From NCBI GenBank assembly GCA_018671175.1, contig JABHIE010000029.1, positions 22,929 through 86,928 on the forward strand: a stretch of 64,000 nt of DNA, read 5' to 3'. Below, one piece after another: positions 17,838-26,714 of the stretch. The translations under genes and the position numbers were made by a program. The notes under the pieces were generated by a model. It made no database searches and was not told the DNA's origin. It worked only from the letters and a program-made list of their open reading frames with translations. Every line of letters begins with the position of its first letter. The stretch's first letter is position 1. Source of the DNA: Planctomycetota bacterium. GTDB lineage: Bacteria; Planctomycetota; UBA1135.

Positions 17838-18578
17838 CTAGTGTTTTGAGTGGTCAACTTTGCCGTGGCCCGCATGAGCTTTCTTTGGGTCAGTCTTAGG
17901 TGGCGTCATGCCCAAATATTTCCAGGGCTTGCGCACAAATTTAGCCATCGCCTTTTCGCTCGAAAAGTGAAAGCGTTGTGAGCCAAGTGTCGCCCAGAAA
18001 ACTTTTTTGCTGTCAGCCTTGGCGTCAACAATGCACTTTTTGCCCGATGGCTGTAGCACAATATTTGCCGACGCAAGCTTTGCAAAGTACTTGTCGGGTG
18101 TTTTACGCCATTTCTTCTCGCATGGGGGGCAGCATTGGTCTACATGTGAGCCGCGCAATTCAAATGCATTCTTGGGGATGATGTTTCCACCCATGACCGC
18201 ACATTTTGTTTGCGCTTTACGCCCCTGAAGGATGTCAAAAAACTTAGCTGGCGTTTTTTGTACAGTTTTAAGCGATTTCGGATCATTCACATAAATCGTT
18301 TTATTCAAAAAAGAAGCCGAGTGCTCGCGAGTTTCAAGGGCATCTCCAGTAACGGGGTCGATGCTTTGAATGTTCTCAAGCTGCTGGCCTTTTTTGTAAA
18401 GCAAGTAAATGTACTTGTCTGGAAAAGCTTTAAACTCAGGCAAGCACTCTGCACAGTTTAAGTAAATGCGCTGGCCTTCGTAATCGACGAATGTGTCTTT
18501 GTTGGCCAACTCATCACCCGTTACAGGGCAGGTCGTTTGCGCAACGAGGGTAAGGATGAGACTAAGTAGTAAGTTCAT
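17838..18578 (-). CDS. secreted four-repeat YHS/TRASH-like metal-binding protein of the Cus operon
   Basis: A 246-residue protein with a signal peptide (about 1-14). Four related units resemble YHS/TRASH metal-binding modules: CPVTG at 17 with CAEC (42-45); DPVTG at 74, which lacks the cysteines; CAVMG at 126 with CCPPC (149-153); and a degenerate unit at 182 with one cysteine. Units 1 and 3 end in a PDKY-type stretch. The tail is His-rich (HAGHGKVDHSKH). The start overlaps the cusA stop as ATGA, so a periplasmic Cu/Ag-binding role is likely (inference). No close match is recognised. Confidence 0.75.
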   Translation of the reverse strand: MNLLLSLILTLVAQTTCPVTGDELANKDTFVDYEGQRIYLNCAECLPEFKAFPDKYIYLLYKKGQQLENIQSIDPVTGDALETREHSASFLNKTIYVNDPKSLKTVQKTPAKFFDILQGRKAQTKCAVMGGNIIPKNAFELRGSHVDQCCPPCEKKWRKTPDKYFAKLASANIVLQPSGKKCIVDAKADSKKVFWATLGSQRFHFSSEKAMAKFVRKPWKYLGMTPPKTDPKKAHAGHGKVDHSKH

Positions 18579-21500
18579 GGTTTTTTGCGCACGCGGCGCT
18601 CTTCAATGAGTGAGTAGAGGACAGGGACCAAAAACATCGTCATGATGGCGATGGTCATGCCGCCGAAAGATGGAATCGCCATGGGAATCATGACATCCGC
18701 CCCGCGACCGGTTGCAGTCAGTACTGGAAGTAAGGCAAGCAGAGTCGTGGCCGTTGTCATGAGGCAAGGGCGCACGCGGCGCTTCCCTGCAATGACGACG
18801 GCCTCGCGGACACTTTCTCGAGTTGTAGGGCGATCGCGATCAAAGGTTTGTCGCAAGTAAGTCGCCATGACTACTCCATCGTCGGTGGCGATGCCAAAGA
18901 GTGCCAGGAAGCCGACCCAAACCGCAATGCTGAGGTTGTAGCCGTGCACTTGGAAGACCTCTCGCATCGATCGACCGAGCAGGTGGAAGTCGAGGAACCA
19001 ATCTTGGCCCCAAAGCCAAAGCATGATGAAGCCGCCAGCCCATGCGACCACTACACCCGAAAATACGAGCAGTGTCGTTGAAAATCGGCGGAACTGCAGT
19101 TGCAGAATCACCATGATGAGCGCAAGAGCTAGCGGCAATACAACCATCAAAGTTGCGTTTGCGCGGACTTGGTTCTCCCAAGAACCCGCGAATTTGTAAC
19201 TCACGCCTGAAGGCAAAACGAGCTCGCCTGCGTCAATTTGTTTTTGCAGGAACTCGCGTGCTTTTTCGACGACCTCGACTTCGGCCCAACCTGGGTGCTT
19301 GTCGAATACGACATAGGCGGTCAGGAAAGTGTCTTCCGTTTTGATCATCTGGGGACCTCGCACATAGGAAATATCTGCGACACTACTCAGCGGGATTTGC
19401 GCCCCTTGCGGTGTGCGCAAGCGGACATTTTCTAGGGCCTCAATCGAGTCGCGTGTTTCGCGTGCATAGCGCACAATGATGGGGTAGCGCTCGCGACCTT
19501 GAACCGTGGTTGAAACCTGCTTTCCGCCAACAGCTGCTTGAAGCACACTTTGCACATCAGCAACATTAAGCCCATAGCGACTCGCTGCTTCGCGGTTCAC
19601 TTCGATTTCGAGATACGGTTTGCCCACAACGCGGTCGGCGGCAACAGTTGGTGGGTTGATGCCCGGAGAAGTCCGCAAGAGGGCTTCAAATTCCACGGCC
19701 ACACGACTCAAAGTCTCTAAGTCGGGGCCCTGCAATTTAAGCCCCATCGGTGCACGCATACCGGACTGAAGCATCACGATTCTGGTGGAGATGGGTTGCA
19801 GTTTCGGCGCGGATGTCGAGCCAGGCAATGCGGCCGCCTCAACGATTGCATCCCAGATGTCATCGGGAGTCTTTATGTGGTCGCGCCATTGGCGGACGCG
19901 AGTGCCATCTTCCAAACGGCGATACTCCGGTCGATAGTGAATCACAGTTTCAACCATGGAAACAGGCGCTGGGTCAAGTGGTGATTCGACTCGCCCAATT
20001 TTGCCGACAACCTGTTCGACCTCAGGGATGGCCTCTATTGAGCGATCCATGCGCGAGAGAGCATCCATGGCTTCCCCGATACTGGCGTGGGGCATGGTGG
20101 TGGGCATGTAGAGGAAAGAGCCTTCGTCGAGCTGAGGCATGAACTCACGCCCCATCCCACTCCAGGAGTATCCGCCTGCTACAAGCGTGAGAACCGGCAA
20201 GGTCAGGAAGGCTAATTTATGGGCCAAGCACCAGCGAAGAATCGATTCGTATGCCCGATGGAAAAGCGAAAACAAACCGAGCAAGCCGAAGACTAAACTC
20301 AGAACAAAAATCAAATTAAACAACTCGCCTGCATCGGGGCCGAGTGGCTCCCAGTGGCCGGCTAGCCACCAGCCAACCAGCAGCATGAGCATGCCATTTG
20401 AGCCCATCCGCACACGCGCGTTGTCGGCGTGCAAATGCTTGCGCATAAAAGTAGTGATTACATTGTTGCGGCGCGGGAAGAGTAGAAGTGCGAGAACAGG
20501 AATCAGGATGAGTGCAACCATCACCGACCCCGTAAGCGCAAAGGTCTTTGTAAAAGCAAGAGGCTTGAACAATTTACCCTCGGCTCCCGTCATTGCAAAC
20601 ACAGGAAGAAAGCCGACCACGGTCGTTGCAACGGCCGTCAAAATAGCACTTCCGACCTCTGTGGAGGCCTCTAATACGGATTGCTCTGGTTTTTCCCCGT
20701 CGGGAGGGTCTTGTAATCGAGTGAGTATGTTTTCACTCAAAACAATTCCCATGTCAACCATAGTGCCGATGGCGATGGCGATACCTGAAAGGGCCACAAC
20801 ATTGGCATCGACCCCCGCAAGCTTCATTGCGATGAAGGTAAACAAAACCGCAAGCGGCAAAAGCACGCTAATCAAAAACGAAGAGCGTAAATGCATCACC
20901 ATGAAAACCACAACCATAATGGTGACGAGGATTTCTTCAATGAGTGCTCGGCTTAGCGTGTCAAGCGTCTCGCCAATTAAGCCCGAGCGGTCGTAAAACG
21001 GCACAACCGTCATGGTCGAAAGCGTGCCGTCTGCAAGGGTCTTGCGCGGCATCCCTGGGGCGATTTGGGCAATCTTTGATTTGATGCCTTCGATGACGGC
21101 CATGGGGTTGTCGCCGTAGCGAGCGACGACAACACCGCCAACTGCTTCAGCCCCACCTCGGTCGAGTGCGCCTCGTCGCACGGCGGGGCCGAGTTGGACA
21201 TGAGCGACATCTGCAATGGTTAGCGGAACACCATCAGCCGATGCGCGGATGACAGCTTGCTCAAGGTCGCTTACATTTTCAACCCAACCGCGACCGCGAA
21301 CGACATATTCGACCGCGTTGATTTCCATCGTGCGTGCGCCAACTTCGAGATTAGACTTTTGCACAGCTTTCATGACTTGGTGCAAATGCACTCCATGAGC
21401 CCGCATCAAATCGGGGTCGACCTCAACTTGGAATTCGCGTTGAAACCCGCCGATAGATGCCACTTCGGCCACTCCAGCAACACTGCTTAATGCGTAGCGC

Positions 21501-22045
21501 AGGTTGAAGTCTTGAATCGTGCGCAGCTCATCTAAATCCCAACCGCCTGTTGGATTGCCGTCTGCGTCTCGCCCTTCGAGGGTGTACCAGAACACTTGCC
21601 CCAATGCTGTTGCGTCAGGCCCCAAAGTAGGGGATGCATCGCTCGGCATTAATCCTGGCGGCAGGGCATTTAGCTTTTCAAGAATGCGAGAGCGCGACCA
21701 ATAGAACTCAATGTCTTCATTGAAAATAACATAGACCGTCGAAAACCCCATCATCGAGAAAGATCGAATCGTTTTGACGCCTGGAATGCCGAGCAAACTT
21801 GTCGTCAACGGGTAGGTGACTTGATCTTCGACATCTTGAGGCGAGCGCCCCATCCAGCGTGTAAAAACGATTTGTTGATTTTCACCAATGTCGGGGATGG
21901 CATCAACTGCGATGGGGTCGCGTGGCATCCAGCTCGGGCCAATGTCGAATGGCGCGACGCGGATACCCCAACCGATGAGGAGGGTGAAGCCCATGAAAAC
22001 GATGAGCTTCTGTGATAGGCAGGCGCGGAGGAAGGAACGCAGCAT
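18575..22045 (-). CDS. cusA: CusA-type heavy-metal efflux RND pump
   Basis: Proton-driven inner-membrane pump of the HME-RND family, 1156 residues. The proton-relay acidic residue is Asp431 in GTMVDMGIVLSEN. Three methionines stand where CusA has its Cu(I)/Ag(I) triad: Met647 (FLYMPTT), Met697 (VSMVET) and Met758 (IVMLQSG). This favours copper/silver over zinc/cobalt. It is about 110 residues longer than E. coli CusA; part of the excess is a segment about 532-605 with two extra hydrophobic stretches between the two halves. Three bases separate it from cusB, and it is coupled to the YHS-like gene. Confidence 0.94.
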   Translation of the reverse strand: MLRSFLRACLSQKLIVFMGFTLLIGWGIRVAPFDIGPSWMPRDPIAVDAIPDIGENQQIVFTRWMGRSPQDVEDQVTYPLTTSLLGIPGVKTIRSFSMMGFSTVYVIFNEDIEFYWSRSRILEKLNALPPGLMPSDASPTLGPDATALGQVFWYTLEGRDADGNPTGGWDLDELRTIQDFNLRYALSSVAGVAEVASIGGFQREFQVEVDPDLMRAHGVHLHQVMKAVQKSNLEVGARTMEINAVEYVVRGRGWVENVSDLEQAVIRASADGVPLTIADVAHVQLGPAVRRGALDRGGAEAVGGVVVARYGDNPMAVIEGIKSKIAQIAPGMPRKTLADGTLSTMTVVPFYDRSGLIGETLDTLSRALIEEILVTIMVVVFMVMHLRSSFLISVLLPLAVLFTFIAMKLAGVDANVVALSGIAIAIGTMVDMGIVLSENILTRLQDPPDGEKPEQSVLEASTEVGSAILTAVATTVVGFLPVFAMTGAEGKLFKPLAFTKTFALTGSVMVALILIPVLALLLFPRRNNVITTFMRKHLHADNARVRMGSNGMLMLLVGWWLAGHWEPLGPDAGELFNLIFVLSLVFGLLGLFSLFHRAYESILRWCLAHKLAFLTLPVLTLVAGGYSWSGMGREFMPQLDEGSFLYMPTTMPHASIGEAMDALSRMDRSIEAIPEVEQVVGKIGRVESPLDPAPVSMVETVIHYRPEYRRLEDGTRVRQWRDHIKTPDDIWDAIVEAAALPGSTSAPKLQPISTRIVMLQSGMRAPMGLKLQGPDLETLSRVAVEFEALLRTSPGINPPTVAADRVVGKPYLEIEVNREAASRYGLNVADVQSVLQAAVGGKQVSTTVQGRERYPIIVRYARETRDSIEALENVRLRTPQGAQIPLSSVADISYVRGPQMIKTEDTFLTAYVVFDKHPGWAEVEVVEKAREFLQKQIDAGELVLPSGVSYKFAGSWENQVRANATLMVVLPLALALIMVILQLQFRRFSTTLLVFSGVVVAWAGGFIMLWLWGQDWFLDFHLLGRSMREVFQVHGYNLSIAVWVGFLALFGIATDDGVVMATYLRQTFDRDRPTTRESVREAVVIAGKRRVRPCLMTTATTLLALLPVLTATGRGADVMIPMAIPSFGGMTIAIMTMFLVPVLYSLIEERRVRKKP

Positions 22046-22048
22046 CGT

Positions 22049-23854
22049 TTACTCCTTGGTCGACTCGGTGGGTGGGATGGCGCGGCGTTCTTCGCCGCAT
22101 CGCAACATGGATGCACCGAAATAGGGGTTGCTCAAGAGGTCATAATCTTGAATCCATTCTGCGCCCGTATCTTGGAATGCCATCGGGCAAAAGAAGACTC
22201 TCAAGGTGTCGCCACTTTTGCGCTCATAACCAAAAACTTCAATGGCGCGAATGTAGCCTTTGCTGAAACGGTCGAAACCCGTGCGTTGCGCTTCGATATC
22301 ACCCGTTTGGCTCATGGCCTCTGCGCCGTTTTGCATGCGGGCGAATACGGGGCGCCATTCTTCAAGACCAGCGTTTTCGAGGCCGTCGGTGCTCAGCGTG
22401 CCGAGTAAATCCAGTGCCGTTTGCCCGGCCAACTGCGTCTTTGTGGCATCGTCGTCTGCAAGTGCGACTTGAGCTGCAAGGTAAGAATCAGCCAATGCGC
22501 CGAGTTTTACGCGCAGTGCGTTTGGCACATCGAAGGCAATCGCTTTTTTCTCGCCGGCCATGGACATCATGCTGGGCTTCGCCAAAATTTGCAGGGCAGA
22601 ATCGACCTTGAAAGCACCCTTTGTGACGATTTCATCGCCTTCGTTTAGGCCTTCAAGAACCACCCAGAGATCTTGAGCGCGAGGGCCTAATGTTATTTCT
22701 CGACTTTCAAAAATGACATTTTCGGCGGATGGAATGCGCAAGAAAACAACTGCACGCTCGCCTGTTAAAAGTGGAGCTGTACGAGGAATCACTAACGGAG
22801 CATCTAGTGCCGCATTGGCTGCACTTGACACATTGCCGTTTAGATCAAGCGGTGCCTGAATGCGGGCGCGCACAAACATCCCTGGGCGAAGCCGCCCGTC
22901 GGGATTCTCGGCCTCAAGGCGAACACCGACCGTGCGCGTTTTGGGGTCGACGGTTGGGTTCATGAAAACGACTTCACCCATGAATGACTGTCCCGGGAAG
23001 GCGTCTACGGTGAAGGTCGCGCTTTGGCCCATTTTGAGCCAAGCCAAATCGGTCTCAAATGCCTCAAGCTCGACCCAAACATGGCTCGCGTCGGCAATGA
23101 GGAAAAGCTCTGCGCCCTTTTTGACCCAGCTGCCTTCTGTCGCGTTTTGGGCCAAGACAATGCCGGCAGCAGGGGCGTGAAGTGTGATCCGTTCTTCGGC
23201 TTCTTCGAAATCGATGAGATCTTCGATTTGGCTGTCTGACATACCAAGCGCAATGAGTTTGGCTTGGCTCGCTGCGGCCAGTTTTTCATGGCTCGCATGG
23301 AGTGCACTCTCAGTGTTAGACGACTGCAATGCCGAGTGGATTTGCAACAGCTCTTGTTGAGCCGCAAATAATTCAGGGCTCCAAATGTCAGCAAGCGCCT
23401 GGCCTTCGGAAACGGATGCACCGATGAAGTCAACATAGAGTTTGTCGAGACGGCCGCCCGTCCAAGCCGTGAGGCTCGAAACGCGGGTTTCATCCCATGA
23501 AACCTTTCCGACCAACTCGACTGCTCGAGCCACCGCGCGGCGCTCAACAGGGCTGGTTTGGATGTTTGCAAGAGCTCTCGCAGCTTCAGACATAGCGACT
23601 TGGCGCTCGCCAACTTGAGCCGCGTTGGGGTCAATCGGAATGAGCTCCATCCCGCAAATCGGGCAAGGTACGGGATCAGGGAACTGAAATTGCGGATGCA
23701 TCGAGCAAGTCCAGAGGACATCCGCTTCGGCCTCGGCGGAACTCTCGGCATCGTGGTCATGATTCTCGGCATTTTGGGGGCCGAGCGAGTGCCGACCCAG
23801 AAGGATGCCAATGACGAGAGCTAGGAAAGTAAAGAAGTAGGTGAGTTTGCGCAT
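22049..23854 (-). CDS. cusB: CusB-type periplasmic adaptor with heavy-metal-binding and C-terminal DUF3347-like domains
   Basis: Membrane-fusion protein linking CusA to the outer-membrane channel, 601 residues. N-terminal anchor or signal (about 5-20), a His/Asp/Glu stretch, then a heavy-metal-binding module WTCSMHPQ...CPICGME (about 48-70). The hairpin, lipoyl and beta-barrel parts follow (about 95-430). The last roughly 150 residues match a DUF3347-type domain with FFCPMAF, NPYFGASM and a final Cys, an extra metal site. Two bases separate it from cusC. Confidence 0.93.
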   Translation of the reverse strand: MRKLTYFFTFLALVIGILLGRHSLGPQNAENHDHDAESSAEAEADVLWTCSMHPQFQFPDPVPCPICGMELIPIDPNAAQVGERQVAMSEAARALANIQTSPVERRAVARAVELVGKVSWDETRVSSLTAWTGGRLDKLYVDFIGASVSEGQALADIWSPELFAAQQELLQIHSALQSSNTESALHASHEKLAAASQAKLIALGMSDSQIEDLIDFEEAEERITLHAPAAGIVLAQNATEGSWVKKGAELFLIADASHVWVELEAFETDLAWLKMGQSATFTVDAFPGQSFMGEVVFMNPTVDPKTRTVGVRLEAENPDGRLRPGMFVRARIQAPLDLNGNVSSAANAALDAPLVIPRTAPLLTGERAVVFLRIPSAENVIFESREITLGPRAQDLWVVLEGLNEGDEIVTKGAFKVDSALQILAKPSMMSMAGEKKAIAFDVPNALRVKLGALADSYLAAQVALADDDATKTQLAGQTALDLLGTLSTDGLENAGLEEWRPVFARMQNGAEAMSQTGDIEAQRTGFDRFSKGYIRAIEVFGYERKSGDTLRVFFCPMAFQDTGAEWIQDYDLLSNPYFGASMLRCGEERRAIPPTESTKE

Positions 23855-23856
23855 GA

Positions 23857-25173
23857 CTATTGGAGCAACGAGAGGCCAGAGAGGTTTTCAATTTGGGCGG
23901 CCGCAACAATCTCATCGGAGGCAGCGCGGGCAGCAGCAGTTTCAAAAGCCAAGAGTCGTTCTTGGCTCGCGGTTAAATCGAGGAAAGAGGCACCGGTCGT
24001 GCGATAACTTTCCTCAAGAGTGGCGAGGATTTGTTGCTCGCGTGGGATGAGCTCGTTTTGGTGCAAGCGCAAGCGGCGAGCGGCTTCGTCCATCGCGAAA
24101 ACGGCCTGCGCCCATTGGCTTTGCAACTCTTGAGATCGAGCAATATGTTTTTGGCGGACGGAACTAAGCATAGCTTTTGCCTGCTCGACACGAGAAGTAT
24201 TTCGCGCACCGTAAATGGGTAGGGTCATGCCGAAAACAAGAGCCGTTGCATCATCACCGGAAGTCTCTCCGGCCATGGGCTCGTCGCCGATAAAAGTATG
24301 CTCAAGACCAACCGTGAATTTTGGTTTGTTCTTGAGCCGCGCAAGCTGGATGTTTTCCGCGTTCGCGTTTTGCTGAGCTTCAAGAGCTAGCAAGCTCGGG
24401 TGGCCACCCCATGAAGCATCTGGCTGGCGGCCTATCACCAACGGCAACGGGTGCTCACCGGCTAGCAGAGTGGCTCCAACCGCACGATTGAGGTGTGATT
24501 GAAGAGGCGTTTTGAGAGCACGCAAGGTGCGCAGGCGCTCATTCAGAAGCGAGATGCGGGATTGCAATCGCAAGACATCCGCGAAAGCTGCATTGCCTGT
24601 TGAATAGCGTGTAGTGGCCACCGATTCCCAGTTTTGGAGCAACATTAAATGCTCGCTCATCAGGCTTTCTGCCGCGACTTGCCAGGCGAGCTCAGCCCAA
24701 GATTTAAGGATATCTCGGCGGACTTTGCGCCGCGCGCCTTCAAGAGCCCAGCGAGCGCTTTCCGCTTGAAGTGCCGCAACTTTACCTGCAGAGTCAAGCA
24801 CACCAAACCAAGGGAAGGACTGCCGCAGAGCTAGTTTTGCATCGATGGGGCCATTTCGGGTTTCGATTGGATTGATGCCTCCGCCGAGGTTTAACACAGG
24901 GTCAGGAAGTGCCGTGGCCTGTGGAACCAGCTCGATAGCCCTGCGCCACGCATAGAGAGCGTTTTGCAAATCAGGGTGCTGAGTGGAAGCGAGTGCTAAT
25001 GCCTGTTCTAAATCAAGCGGCGCGCTTGCGTCAGGTAGCGCGGGCGCGGAGCTGAGAGACATGGCGTCAGCCTTAACTTGCCAGTCAGCAAGATTAGCGG
25101 TGAAATCACGAGGTGCGCTATGACAGGCGCTTAGAAGCAGCAAGGCCGCTGCAAGGGGTTTGTGCGTAAACAT
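23857..25173 (-). CDS. cusC: TolC/CusC-family outer-membrane efflux lipoprotein
   Basis: Outer-membrane channel of the tripartite pump, 438 residues. The N-terminus has a lipobox-like LLLSAC, with Cys17 as the likely acylation site. Two repeated helical/beta units typical of the OEP family follow (ALASTQHPDLQNALYAWR; ARRKVRRDILKSWAELAWQ). Precedes cusB and cusA on the same strand. The intergenic stretch before it contains a hairpin. Confidence 0.9.
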   Translation of the reverse strand: MFTHKPLAAALLLLSACHSAPRDFTANLADWQVKADAMSLSSAPALPDASAPLDLEQALALASTQHPDLQNALYAWRRAIELVPQATALPDPVLNLGGGINPIETRNGPIDAKLALRQSFPWFGVLDSAGKVAALQAESARWALEGARRKVRRDILKSWAELAWQVAAESLMSEHLMLLQNWESVATTRYSTGNAAFADVLRLQSRISLLNERLRTLRALKTPLQSHLNRAVGATLLAGEHPLPLVIGRQPDASWGGHPSLLALEAQQNANAENIQLARLKNKPKFTVGLEHTFIGDEPMAGETSGDDATALVFGMTLPIYGARNTSRVEQAKAMLSSVRQKHIARSQELQSQWAQAVFAMDEAARRLRLHQNELIPREQQILATLEESYRTTGASFLDLTASQERLLAFETAAARAASDEIVAAAQIENLSGLSLLQ

Positions 25174-25234
25174 TTTCGTTACTACTCTGCATGGGTACCG
25201 GGAAAACCGGGGTGGGGTGGCGGAACAAAATCAA

Positions 25235-25263
25235 CGCGCACATGACCAAAAAGTCATGGCGCG
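25235..25263 (-). other. inverted repeat between Cys-rich gene and cusC
   Basis: An 11-bp stem with a single bulged base brackets a short A/T loop (CATGAC...GTCATG with flanking GCGC arms). It lies in the 96-bp gap downstream of the small Cys-rich gene and upstream of cusC. No T-run follows, so it may be an mRNA-stability or partial termination element rather than a full terminator. Inference. Confidence 0.45.
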
Positions 25264-25269
25264 GATCCG

Positions 25270-25653
25270 CTAGCAGAGGAACGAACAATGGAGTAAATGC
25301 AAGGCCCCAGGTGGGCCGCGAAGTGAAATCAAATGAGAACTCACATCGGTTTGCCATGTGCTTGCTGAAGGAGGCAAGGCGATGGCGATAGAGGCCATGG
25401 CCGGCGCATCAACGCTGATAGGCGCCGAATCGCGCTCGGGCGTGGGAGAGGAGGCCGGCGTGCGGTCGGGCGCTTTAAAATTGCAGCAGCAGCCTTTACG
25501 CACAATAGGTGCGTCGCCAAGATCGCCTGGCTCAAGGGGTGAACAGCAGCCACAGCCTTTAGATGCGCAGGTCTCAGGCCCCTGAGCGCCAACCAAAGAG
25601 GTGGGCAGCAGGAGCAGGGCAATGAGCCCTAAGGAGGCGAGGCGGCGCAGCAT
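25270..25653 (-). CDS. small secreted Cys-rich protein leading the copper operon
   Basis: About 127 residues. Signal peptide about 1-23 (LASLGLIALLLLPTSLVGAQ), then two cysteine clusters, CASKGCGCC and KGCCCNF, a Pro/Ser-rich stretch and a C-terminus with HLLHCSFLC. It resembles no named family that I recognise. The cysteines and its place at the head of cusCBA suggest periplasmic Cu/Ag binding (inference). ATG 25653 is chosen over 25671 because a TATGCT -10-like element lies 6 nt upstream of it. Confidence 0.65.
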   Translation of the reverse strand: MLRRLASLGLIALLLLPTSLVGAQGPETCASKGCGCCSPLEPGDLGDAPIVRKGCCCNFKAPDRTPASSPTPERDSAPISVDAPAMASIAIALPPSASTWQTDVSSHLISLRGPPGALHLLHCSFLC

Positions 25654-25659
25654 GATGAA

Positions 25660-25665
25660 AGCATA
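25660..25665 (-). promoter_or_regulatory. -10-like TATGCT for the copper-efflux operon
   Basis: TATGCT on the minus strand ends 6 nt before the ATG of the Cys-rich gene. The whole spacer to the divergent channel gene is 65 bp. No CueR-type dyad was recognised. Inference. Confidence 0.45.
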
Positions 25666-25707
25666 CAACACGATGGCTCGGATGTGGTTCTTCGCTTTCT
25701 TGTGGCT

Positions 25708-25713
25708 TATGAT
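25708..25713 (+). promoter_or_regulatory. -10-like TATGAT for the SLAC1-type channel gene
   Basis: TATGAT ends 5 nt before the ATG at 25719, with no Shine-Dalgarno between. Consistent with a leaderless mRNA. Inference. Confidence 0.4.
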
Positions 25714-25718
25714 TCACC

Positions 25719-26693
25719 ATGACAAAATGCGCTGAAAGCCGCCTTCGTTTCCTGCCCATCCCACTATTTGGTTCCGTGATGGGGCTTGTTGGCCTCGCCG
25801 TCGCCTGGATGCGTTATGACGAGTTTCTAGGCGGCGACGCGGGGCTCGGTGGCCCGTTGCGCTGGGCTGTGACGGCTTGGTTTGCCTTTTTAACTTTGGC
25901 TTATCTGGCAAAGGCTGTCTTCCATTTTGACGCAGTCCTAGAGGAGTTTCGCCATCCCGTGCGCAGCAATTTTTTCCCGGCCTTTTCGATTTGTTTCCTA
26001 TTACTGTCGATTGCTTGGCTGAATGCTGCTCCGGCAGCGGCTCAAGTGATGTGGTGGGTTGGCGCGCCCATGCACCTGCTTTTCACGCTGGTTTCATTGT
26101 CGAATTGGCTTGACAAAAAAGTAAAAATTCAAACGCTTAACCCAGCTTGGTTTATTCCGGTCGTCGGCAATATTCTGATCCCAGTTGCGGGCGTGAAAAT
26201 AGCCCACCCTGACATTTCATGGTTTTTCTTTTCTATAGGGCTGATCTACTGGGTGGCCTTGTTTACGATCGTGCTCGAGCGGTTGGTCTTTCATGACCCT
26301 CTGCCCGCAAAGTTGAAGCCGACTCTCTTTATCCTTGTCGCGCCACCGGCTGTGGCATTTATCGCTTGGGTGAAACTTAATGCTCTTGAAACGGGGCATC
26401 CTGTCTTGGATAACGCAGGTCGTCTTTTGTACTTTTTCGGGATGTTCACTTTGTTGCTGTTGTTTTTCCGGATTCGACCTCGGAAGACGACTTTTTTCGT
26501 TTCATGGTGGGCCTACACATTCCCGATGGCCGCGGCGACTTTGTCTACCATTTTGATGGCGCATATCACAAAATTAGACTTTTACCACAATTTGGCAATT
26601 GGTCTGCTCATCGCTACGACAGTCGTCAACATCATCGTGTTGTTTGCGACTTTGCGAGCGGCAATCAAGGGTGAGGTTTGCGTTCCCGAATAG
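25719..26693 (+). CDS. SLAC1/TehA-family anion channel or exporter
   Basis: A 324-residue integral membrane protein with about ten hydrophobic helices and the family pattern FEHP-like FRHPVRSNFF, LNPAWFIPVVGNI and a late SWWAYTFPMAA. TehA/SLAC1 (TDT family) proteins pass monovalent anions or export dicarboxylates or sulfite. Substrate is not readable here. Divergent from the copper operon and followed 21 bases later by trmB. Confidence 0.85.
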   Translation: MTKCAESRLRFLPIPLFGSVMGLVGLAVAWMRYDEFLGGDAGLGGPLRWAVTAWFAFLTLAYLAKAVFHFDAVLEEFRHPVRSNFFPAFSICFLLLSIAWLNAAPAAAQVMWWVGAPMHLLFTLVSLSNWLDKKVKIQTLNPAWFIPVVGNILIPVAGVKIAHPDISWFFFSIGLIYWVALFTIVLERLVFHDPLPAKLKPTLFILVAPPAVAFIAWVKLNALETGHPVLDNAGRLLYFFGMFTLLLLFFRIRPRKTTFFVSWWAYTFPMAAATLSTILMAHITKLDFYHNLAIGLLIATTVVNIIVLFATLRAAIKGEVCVPE

Positions 26694-26699
26694 TTAGCC

Positions 26700-26705
26700 G
26701 ATAAT
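26700..26705 (+). promoter_or_regulatory. -10-like GATAAT for trmB
   Basis: GATAAT ends exactly 9 nt before the trmB ATG, the same spacing seen before gltX and on both sides of the trmFO/DUF4139 spacer. No Shine-Dalgarno. Inference. Confidence 0.5.
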
Positions 26706-26714
26706 GCTCGGCTC

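Noticed and set aside
25654..25718. CueR/CsoR operator before the copper operon
   Set aside because: The 65-bp spacer shows no clear dyad of the right spacing; copper control may lie elsewhere.
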